Positions 36,301-45,660 of a stretch of DNA of 64,000 bases are shown piece after piece. The notes below the pieces were generated by a model. It saw only the letters and a list, made by a program, of their open reading frames with translations. It did no database searches and was not told the DNA's origin. Position 1 is the stretch's first letter. Each line of letters begins with the position of its first letter. The DNA comes from Isoetes taiwanensis. Its lineage: Eukaryota; Streptophyta; Lycopodiopsida; Isoetales; Isoetaceae. The position numbers were made by a program, and so were the translations under genes. The stretch lies in NCBI GenBank assembly GCA_021234155.1, contig JAJEKV010000006.1, positions 24,968,469-25,032,468 on the forward strand, in the 5' to 3' direction.

Positions 36301-36568
36301 AAGGAGGAAATCCTCGAGCCGGGCGAAGTTTTAGCCCGAAGTGGGAAATTCTCCTAACGTTCGGTGTGTTTCTTGGAGTGGTTCTACGGCGGGAATTGAA
36401 ATCGCTTCATGATTGGCGTTTTTAATGGACGTGGCAAGTAGTTCGAAAAAAGATTCCATAATATAGCTATTATGTACATACTGAAAAAACGGTTATGTAT
36501 TTGAAATGTGATACATCTCTTACTCTACATTTGGCCAAATGTAAGACACCCTAGCTTTCTTTTACCCC

Positions 36569-36701
36569 CCACTAGAACTATGCTCGTCCTCGAGCATCCA
36601 AGGCTATACCATGTCTATGTCATACCATATCACAATGATTACCAAGTCTTTGCAAATTACCCATGCATATACGCACCCATGGAGACTCGAACTCGAGACC
36701 T
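36569..36701 (-). mobile_element. TRIM internal region
   Basis: Short non-coding internal sequence between the nested DNA element and the primer site. Read on the minus strand it has CTCGAGGACGAGCAT followed by AGTGGGGGG, which resembles a polypurine tract. This implies the nested element inserted right at the boundary with the 3' LTR. Confidence 0.7.
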
Positions 36702-36713
36702 GCTCTGATACCA
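36702..36713 (-). other. TRIM primer-binding site
   Basis: On the minus strand TGGTATCAGAGC lies two bases after the LTR end ...GTCACA. It is the same initiator-Met-tRNA type site as at 587. It gives the TRIM its minus-strand orientation. Confidence 0.9.
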
Positions 36714-36715
36714 AC

Positions 36716-36873
36716 TGTGACGTTCCTAACCGACATGCCCTTAACCAACTGGGCAAAACCGTCTAGACGTTTATGAGTAGTCGCTTCTACCCATTTATGC
36801 CGGTGTCTCGGGAACGCCCCACAGGCACATTCAAGGTTCGAATACTCGAGCGGTCTACCATGGGCCCGTTACA
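36716..36873 (-). mobile_element. TRIM-type LTR, right copy (5' LTR)
   Basis: A 158-bp repeat starting TGTGACG and ending GTTACA on the plus strand (TG...CA on both strands). It matches 27610-27755. It is followed by TTTCT (36874-36878), identical to the five bases before the left LTR, so this is a complete insertion with its target-site duplication. The short LTR and non-coding interior fit terminal-repeat retrotransposons in miniature. Confidence 0.9.
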
Positions 36874-36878
36874 TTTCT

Positions 36879-36933
36879 TTTCATAATGCATCCCTATGAT
36901 GTTGGAGACCACTGTGTGATAGATGACGTCCAA
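36879..36933 (+). pseudogene. MscS-like (MSL) channel exon, right half
   Basis: It encodes FIMHPYDVGDHCVIDDVQ, the highly conserved MSL block after the pore helix (usual form MHPFDVGDRC.IDGVQ). It continues the left half (27533-27609) in the same frame once one TTTCT copy and the TRIM nest are ignored. A GT directly after the CAA codon at 36931-36933 may be a splice donor. Downstream sequence to 37070 does not continue the family. Confidence 0.85.
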
Positions 36934-37070
36934 GTTTGTTTTGGATCAGCTTGTATGAAGAAGGCAATTCCATCCGCAGAGATATTATTCGTTAGAATAA
37001 TTTTGAAGGCAAAGCTTGTAGAGAAGGATGCAACAGCGGTGGTTATTTTGGTATTTTTCATTTGTCTGCC

Positions 37071-37116
37071 AGGGGGCGGATTCACAGGGGAGGGGGGGAG
37101 GAAGGGGGGAGGGGTA
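37071..37116. repeat. G-rich inverted repeat, right arm
   Basis: AGGGGGCGGATTC, then G-runs ending GGAGGGGTAGT, the inverse of 27421-27470 allowing small indels. Another G10 run follows at about 37159-37168. It may be the right end of the small element that carries the MSL exon, or only a low-complexity tract. Confidence 0.5.
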
Positions 37117-38182
37117 GTACAATCGGCGGTGTTTAGGCGGATAATTTAGTGGGAAAGCGGGGGGGGGGATAATACAAACTAGCCATTTTTCACACAAGTT
37201 TCACTTTTCAATGAGGTTCAACTTTTAATAACCCATCGATTAAAATCTCTGTACACTAAAAACCTCTTTATTAAAAGCTAAATTCTCTCTGTCTCAGGAT
37301 TTGTCTTCTCGCACCTCCATGGCTAATTTAGCTTCTATTCATTTGATGACGTTCTAATCTACTAAAAAGTTCTTCCATCACTCTTACGCAATGCATTCTC
37401 ATTTTCTGTCCTCCATATTTTCTTTGCTGCATTTTCTTTGAAACTCACTTTCTTGTTGACAAGTGTTGTGTTCCAGCTTTTTATTTGCTTCTCCTTCGAT
37501 TCAAGACTTAAATAGGCACTTAGACCCTGCAGTCTCCTACACGCCTACTCGCTATTTTGTTAACACAGTAAAAAAAAGCAAGGGCTGTCCAACAAAGCCA
37601 TTGAGTCCCAACAAGAAGTCAAGACCGTACACATGGCAAGCAGATTAGAATGCCTTGTGCATGATTCGCTGCAAAGGATTGAGAAGCAAACAGATAAGCG
37701 AGCTGGAAATCAGTGTCGGTTTTATGACTGCTTCATGTAATCCGATAGCAGGCGCATCCTAGACGAATTTGCTTCGGTCTCCAAAGCTCCTACGGCTGCA
37801 ATGGATGAAAAATAGTAGCAATACTCAATCTCACACAATGCCAGTTTCCAAATAACTGAGCAAGAAACCCCTTGCCAGAGATGGCCCCTCCAAGCAAAGA
37901 GGCCTACTGAACAGAACAAAGAACCCTACATAACTTAGGCGCTCCAAAAGAAACAAAGAGCAATAAGTTTCTACTTATCTCAGAATAAATCCAATCGTTG
38001 CAACTCTGCCCACAAAGGGTTTGCTTGTGTTTCTGAATCCAATTTCCCCTCAGATATTGCAACGAATTCTAATGCAAGGGGACAAGAACTGCTGCTCCTT
38101 TCCGACCAAGCTCTTAAAAGAAGTCACGAAATTGCTTGAATTAAGTAGAACTTAAAATAGAATCCAGGTATCTTTTTTGCAG
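37117..38182. other. Upstream of bHLH exons; first exon not identified
   Basis: I see no certain exon. A frame at 37463-37648 ending PTKPLSPNKKSRPYTWQAD could be the variable region before a bHLH domain, but the basic region and helix 1 (ERRRR/RISERM-type) are not found before 38183. The bHLH gene is therefore either missing its first coding exons or they are too diverged to see. Confidence 0.45.
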
Positions 38183-38709
38183 ACTGATACGGCTTCCGTG
38201 CTGCTTGAAGTAATTAGGCACATCAAATTTCTTCACAAACAGGTTCAGGTATTATTAACTCCACAATCAAAACACAAATTTCAAGCTTAGGCGCATGAAT
38301 CAAACTCAGAAATCCCAATTTTGGAAGAATTAGTCTAGAATGTTTTGGAAAGAACTCTAAATTTTGCCTCTTTTCCCCTTTCCGCAGGTCCTGAGCACTC
38401 CATATATGAACAGCAGCTCCACAAGAAGTCGGAATCATGTAAGATTGAGCTGGGCACTCATAATTCGCATGAAATTCTAGTATTGAAATGGGCAGATTTT
38501 AGTGCAGCAAAGGGTTGCGATTAAATTTTTTGTATTTCATGCCGCAAGATTCTGCAAAAGGGAGTTGGATCAGGGATAAGGATGATCCAAACTTAAAGGC
38601 AGATCTTCGAAGGAAAGGGCTTTGTCTAGTTCCGATAACAAACAACTTGCAGATTGCAAACGATAATGGAGAAGATTATTGGACTTCTGCAGTAACGTCC
38701 TTGCAGTAA
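38183..38709 (+). pseudogene. bHLH transcription factor, C-terminal exons
   Basis: Three exon-like pieces. 38183-38248 is exactly 66 bp (22 codons) between TTTTTTGCAG and GTATTA, and encodes TDTASVLLEVIRHIKFLHKQ, helix 2 of plant bHLH proteins; a 66-bp exon at this position is typical. 38388-38438, between CCGCAG and GTAAG, encodes VLSTPYMNSSSTRSRNH in phase 0. The last piece (about 38548-38709) encodes [15 protein letters not shown] with a [10 protein letters not shown] tail, matching the LRSRGLCLVP...DNGADFW ending of this subfamily. The last junction is off by one base as read, and helix 1 is not found, so I call it a fragment or pseudogene. Confidence 0.75.
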
Positions 38710-39980
38710 AGCTTCAAGGAAAAAATATCAACAGGAAAAGAAAAGAACTAGCAAAACTGCAGAGGGTTGGGAAGAAGGCTAGGCGGTTGGGCTCGCATTG
38801 GTTTTTCCCGGCGACGACCTTCTTAGGGTTTTTTTTCTCTTCCGATATGCCTGCAAAGGCTTGGTTGCCTTTGTGTAATGTTAGGGCCTTTGTGTAATGT
38901 TAGGGAGATTTAAGAATTACGTGTAATGCACGTCCCTACTACTCAATCATGTCTAAATAAGCGTTTGGTAAAAAAGACTAGACTATTGTGGTCAAAAGTC
39001 CAAGTGGAAAAAGTTCAAAGTTCTATCTGAGTATTGGGCATCAAACAATTACTTGAACATGCTTTTTGGTTTAATGTGTTGGAGATGTACTGTTACCCCT
39101 CGCACGGCGAAATGGGGGTCGCCACAGGTTTTGAAACGACTACATTAGCAAGATACTTTGAGTATGGGGATCCGTCAAGGCTCCTGTTTAGGGATGGTTG
39201 CAAGGAATGTGTGGAGAAAAATCAGTCCATACCTATCAATTCATCTATTGAGCATATCTCCTTTCCTACTTGTTGCGGGCAAAAGACTCCAGTTATTCCA
39301 ATGTTTTCCCTAGACAAAGACTGTCCAGCTTATACAACAGATGCAGAATGCATTCAGGAAGGCAGGTAGACTATGGATATTTCTCAGGGTTTGAAGATGC
39401 AAAAAGGGCGAGAGGTAGAAGTCAAGATGTATTTTGGAGAAAACAGCATTGAAGCTACAGGCAGAGGGGTGAATTTTGGTGATCGAGGCTGAAAAGCTCT
39501 ACTTTGTAAAATTTGAGGCATCTTAAAAGTGCCTTCATTTTTCCAAAGAATATGTAAAATTCTCATCCTTAAGAGCATCTATAATTGCAACGTTTGTGTC
39601 CAAGTTTCTCTACTTTTCTGTAGTTGTTTTTGTACCTTGTTACCAAAAATTCCCAAGTGCTAAAAACTCAAAATGCATTGCAGTTTTTAAAGAGCTACAG
39701 CTTCACTAAATTTGGCACCTCTGAGCTTAAGTTGCTAAAAGGAAACCTATGTTTTCCATAGGCAAAGGAATATGCAAACATTTTCTTTTGTCTTGATATC
39801 CCAGCTATCTGGAAATAATGCCATATTACATGGAAATTGGAATGACATTACATGTTGGCACCCTATTTTTTTATATGAACCACTTTAACTTTTTACTTTG
39901 ACCTTCTTCTTTGGATTTCCCCAGATAGCAACACATAGCAATAAAATCCGACCATTGCTCCACTGCCAAAAATGAACGGG
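38710..39980. other. Between bHLH and FAX-like genes
   Basis: The bHLH 3' flank has a local duplication GCCTTTGTGTAATGTTAGGG near 38868-38905. A plus-strand frame at 39034-39369 (111 codons) encodes a Cys-containing segment (RDGCKECVEKNQ ... SFPTCCGQKTP) that I do not recognise. It could be an exon or chance. Nothing else is supported. Confidence 0.4.
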
Positions 39981-40897
39981 TCAGCAATTGCCAGTATTTA
40001 CATACCAAAGCCTTAATGTACATAACAAATATCTGAAAAGAACTACAGCTGCTACAGGAAACGAAGGAACCTGTGAGATGTAATAGGTAAGTTTAACTCC
40101 ATATTGAGATATATGTATTTTGGCCAGATCTTATCTACCTTGATGAATCTCCGAATTCCAATCCCAAGAACTAGAGCAGCTATTCCTGCAGATATAATGT
40201 AAGGCAGTATTTTAAAAAAGCTATCACAGGTTTCTTGTTATATTATGAAATCTGATTAAGTGAAGCAGAATCTGACATCCTTTAGCCACATAATTCTTGG
40301 ATTGTTCCAACAACTACCTGCTTGGCTTTGTATAAAAGGCGTGCAAGACTTCTCTTGCTTCCAAACGTTCAAACTTGAAAGCCCAAAGCTAAAATGGCCA
40401 CTCCCACAATTCCAATCCCAAGAACATGAGTAATAATAAACCCAAGTAAACCTCCGGCAGAAAGGATGCCACCTGATCAAATGTTTCCAAACAGACAAAG
40501 TTATTGATGTATTATTAAGCATGGCTATTCATTACGGGGCATATCTGCAATTTTCAGACCATATTACAAAATAAGTTAATTTAGTGGCAAAGCTCTCAAA
40601 AAGGAGTGACAAAATGTAAATAATAATACGTTCTGATGGAAGTCCAGTTTCTAAGAGATTTAGCATGTGCATATAGATGGTGGTACAAGGATGCAATGTA
40701 CCATATGGTATTCCAAGACAGAAATCATGGATTTTGGCTATCTTGGTAGTTTGAGCTGCTGTATGAATGGAATCTTTAGCATCAAAAGGATGAGATTCAT
40801 GATGCAATCCATCATTTTCTTTAGTCTCTGTAGACGTCTCTGTTATTTGTTGATCATTGTTACTGCTCCATTCCCTGGGATTGACATCCACCACCCC
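39981..40897 (-). pseudogene. FAX/TMEM14-family (fatty acid export) gene, frameshifted
   Basis: FAX proteins are small membrane proteins that move free fatty acids out of plastids. Four exons fit in order with matching phases: 40897-40702 (ends IAKIHDFCLGIPYG), 40472-40318 (GGILSAGGLLGFIITHVLG ... LNVWKQEKSCTPFIQSQA), 40185-40139 (IAALVLGIGIRRFIK) and 40070-39981 (VPSFPVAAVVLFRYLL, stop). All borders are GT/AG. The HDFCFGIPYG block and the W(K/R)QGKSS.PFI.GQA block are family hallmarks. One base is missing near 40378 (after ILALG), shifting the frame in exon 2. Either the gene is inactive or the assembly has an error. The N-terminal transit region is not joined with certainty. Confidence 0.75.
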
Positions 40898-42192
40898 CTT
40901 TAAGAAATATAAAGATCTTATATTAGCATGTAATCCATTTTAAATATGCAGAGCACAATAATCACAATAACTTAGTAAACTACTAAAATGCAACTGTAAA
41001 ACAACAGGTTAGCTTCTTCAGAGTAATGAGAGAAGTTTATTAACTTGGTTGAAATGACTGCACTTCGCTGGACACTTTTGGCCATAACCGAAGAGACCAC
41101 TATATCAGGCCAAATTACCAGATCTGGAATAAAAAATCTACAGCCAGTTCCCAGATCGACAAGAAGCTTTTGCGAAGTTAACTCTAAGAGAAGCAATCCA
41201 GCTTAACCTAATAACATACATGTACTCCAGAAGCTTCCCTGGACAAAGCCGAAGCCGTCATATTGGGAAAAAATTGAAATCTTCGTCTCTGTCTCTTGCT
41301 GGTAGATGCGTCATCCAACCACAAAGATTAGCTTGCATACTAGCTTGGATGAAATCCAAAAGCATCCTTCTCCTGCAACATAATTTGGTATAGAAACTTG
41401 TCCTTGAGTAGCACAAATTATTTGTAACAACAATATACCTCATCTCACACATAGATCGATCTCTAATCAATAGCAGTAAATATATGGATGTTAAATGCAG
41501 CTATTCCAACTCTAATTTCATAAGTGTGCTGCCTGACACTGTATGCTATTGATTACAGAAATCCCAAAACAAAGGCAATCCTATGTTGCATTAGAATAGA
41601 AAAAATAGAAGCTAAACTCATGCACTGAGAAATGAAAGAATTGCATAAGCAAAAGTAGTTGTTTACCTTCCTGAAGATGATGCAAGGGGGACCGGGTAGC
41701 CATATCTAATAGTTCTGTACTTCTTTAGCTGGTCATTGTACGTCTTTAGCTGGTCATGGAAATGATATGGTACCTTCGCAGCCAACCTTAAATTTAAAGG
41801 CATCATAGCCCAAGCCTTAAATTTGAAGGCTGAAGGTAGATATTTTTACGGCACAGCATAGGAATGGCAGGGCAAGACTTCACTGTATTTTATGGATGTG
41901 CATGCAAACCTCGGTGAAAACCATGAAGAATGATGGGCATACCAGAATTGTGACCATGTTCCCTTCTTCCAACATATGATCGAATAAAACCAGCTCCACT
42001 AGTAACGAACACAACCTAACTCCGTCCTCATGCTTTGAAACCATCGCAAGGTGAAAACATCTTTCAGGAGAGCCGAAGAGAAAAAAGAAAAAATACTGGA
42101 TGTAAAGAGCTCGAGGTCGGACTTTTGGAGACGGATTAGCAGACATTTGTTGTTGATCTGGGGCGCCCAAGTGCGGAGAAGACGACATGTGT

Positions 42193-42387
42193 TCAAAATA
42201 AATCTAGCAAAGAGCGAGGGAAATGGGTAAAGGACAGTTGCGAAGTGAAAACATGGTTAAAGCCCTTGTGTTGAGGCTGATAATAGTGAGACGAACTTGC
42301 CATTCTGGCGGGTCGAAGGAAGGATTCTAGTTTGCCAGATTGGAAGGATTTGAAGGCAACATGCAAGGTCGGAATGGTTACGGCCAC
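42193..42387 (-). CDS. Possible first exon (plastid transit peptide) of FAX-like gene
   Basis: The frame MAVTIPTLHVAFKSFQSGKL... is rich in Ser, hydroxylated and basic residues and poor in acidic ones at its start, like a chloroplast transit peptide. It is on the same strand, 1.3 kb upstream of the FAX-like exons. I could not establish splice phases through the intervening exon candidates at 41470-41258 and 41196-40990, so the link is inference. Confidence 0.35.
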   Translation of the reverse strand: MAVTIPTLHVAFKSFQSGKLESFLRPARMASSSHYYQPQHKGFNHVFTSQLSFTHFPRSLLDLF

Positions 42388-42399
42388 GACCTGCGGAAG

Positions 42400-43093
42400 G
42401 AATTACTGGGTTTTCTATTTTTCATAACCGTCGATTCATAAATTATTAGATCTAACGGTTGAGATTAAAAATAGGCGACGTGGCAACGACACGATGGCAT
42501 AGCTAGGAATGCAGAAGGAACGGGGGAGGGGGTTAGGCAAACCGCTAAAAAAAAAAAAAAAAAAGAGAGAAAAGAAGATTTGGTCCACTGCCTCAAAGTT
42601 GTTTTTGTACCACTTTCTTCTTGTATGCCAAATTCTATACTTGTTTGCTCCTCCCACTTTTTGTATATATATTTTTTAGGGTATGGTCGCTTCTTTGCGT
42701 GACCCCCCGGGCGACGGTAAACCCCGCCCCTACGCCGGTTATCGCCATGCAGCCATGGGTATCCCGCCTACGATGTCGTCGGTTTGTGGCGGTGTGTCGT
42801 TATCCGTGGTTCCGTCAACCGAGACACCGGGTTCCATCATCCGTGCTGTAATGGCCTCTCGCCGTGGCCCGAATGTCCACCGGCACCGTGCCTCCGGTGA
42901 CCATGCTGCGTGCACTAGATGACCACGTCGTGTTGGAGAAAATACCCCGAAAGCATGCCGATTTGAAACGAAATCAATGCGGGTTTGAAACGATTTGGCC
43001 CAAAGCTTGCACTCGGGACATTCTTGAAATTCAATTCTCCGACACCCGCTATGGCTTCCATGGCCATAAAATCTCCCTCCTTTCATAGTTCAA
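42400..43093. other. A-run and GC-rich stretch, no recognised gene
   Basis: An A-rich run of about 18 bases at 42548-42565 and a notably GC-rich block at about 42700-42930 contrast with AT-rich flanks. The frame at 42683-42922 is Pro/Arg-rich with no motif. This may be the 5' region of the Tigger-like element. Confidence 0.45.
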
Positions 43094-43449
43094 ATGTTAT
43101 CGAGAGGAGGAGGAAGAACACCTAAGGTAGCCATGGTTTCGACGAGGGCAACGAAAGAGAATCTGGATGTTGAAAAGGGGTACCGAGAGACCGGCATCAT
43201 CCAAGAGGGTCTCGCCCGCGAGGACAAAGAGGGAGGGCACCACAGGGTTAGTGCTGCTACCAGTCAATGCCAAGGAGGCCCGAGTAGGGAGGTCAATGGA
43301 CGGAGGAGCAAATGCTCGACATCCTCAAGAGGTAAGCCGAATTTGGCATTTCAATTAGAGGCTTCTAGGAGGTCCGGTATGCGGAGTCCCAATCAGGGAT
43401 TGGTTATCACGGTCGAACAAGCCACAAGCAAACAAATCATCCCACGATA

Positions 43450-44595
43450 TTGACAACTCTCCAAGAGGAGAGCTTCGTCAGTGGGCCCTTAGCATGGGAG
43501 CAAGGGATGGGGGTCACACTATCTGCTGTCAAGGAAAAGGCGGCAGAGATGGCTAAGCGGGGGGCTCATGTGGTGAATCACGGAGTACCGGGCGTAAGTG
43601 GTGGAAGCTCTTTAAACAAAACACCCGAAGTGGCTTTAAGGAGTCGAAACCCCTAGATGTGGCCGGGGCCGTGCCATGACTGCAGGGGAGAACCTCGACA
43701 ACTTCTATGCCGGGCTTAAGCAGATTTATCTTGAATTTGCCTTCCGCCTCAAGGATATGGAATGCCAGCGACAACTTTGGAATTGAGGCAGGGGAAAGTG
43801 AAGGGGGTTGAAAATCATAGCTAGAAAGGGGGAATAGGGTGAGTGAGGTAGTTATGAACAATAGGGAATGGGTTACTATTTTGGTTTGTGTTAATCTTTG
43901 AGGGTACGAGGATCCCCAACATGTATATTTTTAAAGGTAATCGCATGAGGCAGGATCATATTGCAAGATGTGAAGAAGGTGCCATTCAGGCTGTCCAATC
44001 TTCGGCTTGGATGACATCAGAACTGTTTAAGTCATGGCTGTCACATTTTGCAGCAAGAGTTCCAGGTGGTGTATCCCCAGACCAGCCTCACCTTATCATA
44101 TTGGATGGTCATGGCAGTCATGTAGAGTTGGAAGTCATATTGGAGGCAAAAGAGAAGGGCATCCACTTTGCCTTATTGCCTCCACACACATCTCATAGAC
44201 TTCAGCCTCTAGATGTGGCATGCTTTGCCCCTTTTAAGGCAGCATTCAAGAGGCATAGAGCTGCCTACATGGTTAGCAAGGGGAGGGCAGAACCAAAGAA
44301 GGAGGAGATAGCAGAATTGATTTCCCAGTCAATTGCATGCGGCCTCACACCCCAAAACATCAAGGCAGGTTTTAGGGCAAGTATCCGCCCTTTGGCGGAG
44401 AGAAGGTTAAGCCAGGTCAAGAATGTACCAGGTTTGGGAGGGTGCATGTTGAAGACATTACAGCAGGCCAGGAGCAAGCTGGAGAAGATCAGTACCATCC
44501 AGATATGGCACAAGTGGAGGCCTTTGACATGGCAGAAGTGCACCAGCTATGGGAGGCATTACCGGGACAACTCCCCAAATGAAGTGCGAGAATGA
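43450..44595 (+). pseudogene. Pogo/Tigger-like DDE transposase (decayed)
   Basis: Pieces in order: GVTLSAVKEKAAEMAKRG (43507-43560, from the CENP-B-type DNA-binding half), a KWWKLF segment after a shift near 43590, then NLDNFYAGLKQIYLEF (43694-43741). A long frame (43888-44595) follows with the DDE_1 core: HLIILDGHGSHVELEVI (catalytic Asp), LLPPHTSHRLQPLDVACFAPFKAAF (LQPLD motif), and ELISQSIACGLTPQNIKAGF. The first catalytic Asp segment between 43750 and 43900 is lost or shifted. It would catalyse cut-and-paste transposition if intact, and is broken by several frameshifts. No TIR/TA ends were found. Confidence 0.88.
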
Positions 44596-45660
44596 CCAAA
44601 TGCCACACAATCCGGTTGGTGATCAAGTGCCCAAAAGGCCGACCATGTGGAACATACCCATGAATTGCCCATTGAGGTCTTTCTTTGTAGTGAGTCGGTG
44701 CATGCCAATGATGTTGGAGGGTCTCAAACATGTGGCATGCCATCGCACCATAAGGGCAAGGAAGAGAGGCATTGCCCCTGCACTGAGGAGAGTTCACATA
44801 TCAAGTGATGGTTTTGTGAGGCATTGAGAGCCGTTGAGGCTAGAAGCTAAGCGGCCGAGAAATTGAAATTGGAGCAAGTACCGGCAAAAGGAAGGTTGAG
44901 ACCGCAGGGAGGAGGAAGGCTGAAAGGGAGGAGGTCGCCAAGAGGGCACAAGCACAGGGGAGGAGAGAGAGAAGAGGAAGTTGGTCGATGCAAGGGAAGC
45001 CGCAAGTGTCGCAAGGCTTAGGGAGTTTATGTACCCAAGGGGATGTCTAGAGTGGCATCCATATTTGGTTTTCAAAGGGTGTTGAGCGAGGAGGTTAAGA
45101 CAAGAAGATTACATGTGAGGAACAGGCTTAGGATGAGACAAGGGTTAAGTCCACTTGGGGCACCCATTGCTGTGAAATCGCCTTGAACCCACTTGTGCTA
45201 GTCCCCCGTGGTAGACCGAACTCCCAACCATTGAGGATGCCGATGAAGAGCAAGTCATGTGCGCTTTTAGATGACATACATATACGCGCCGGGTGATGCC
45301 TGGTCATGAGCATCAATGTAAGTATCGAGGGTTGCATACCTCCTAGTTAGGCTCAGTAGCAAAACCCAATCAACACACTCAATTCCCCAATGAAGAGGTG
45401 GGACTTGCCTGCTCCACAGCAACATGCTGACATTGGTCACGGCAACTCAATGAGAATGGACACCCAGGGATGGGTGAACTATGCTGCCGTCAATTCAGGA
45501 CCCGAGCATGACCAAAGTTGCCGCAATAGACAAGGCAAGGATTATCGTGGAAATGGTGGAAATTGGGGTAGACCCCGGTATTGTGAGCCGTTAGTGCAAA
45601 GGAGATGGATGTTGGGTTTGCAAAAGGATTTGGTGGGCTGACATGGCTCGAGTAACCCAG
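44596..45660 (+). pseudogene. Tigger element 3' region
   Basis: Continues the element. Broken frames include a charged stretch around 44830-45000 (KLAAEKLKLEQ-like when shifts are allowed) and SRVASIFGFQRVLSEEV at about 45041-45091, which is consistent with a transposase C-terminus. From 45390 the frame (MKRWDLPAPQQHADIGHGN...) is Gly/Asn-rich and unrecognised. Confidence 0.45.

Larger units (their letters stand above)
27772..36568. mobile_element. DNA element with Ulp1 and CHGKG transposase genes
   Basis: Near-terminal inverted repeats: GGGGTAAAAAAAGCTAGGG TGTCT at 27772-27795, and its inverse with one extra base at 36544-36568. The interior carries two convergent decayed genes: a plus-strand protein ending in a Ulp1/C48 protease (28.3-31.5 kb) and a minus-strand transposase-like protein (36.3-33.2 kb). 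It lies in the TRIM between its internal region and 3' LTR. No clean target duplication is seen, so the exact borders are approximate. Combining a C48 protease with a transposase is known in several plant DNA transposons; this particular pair I cannot name. Confidence 0.65.
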
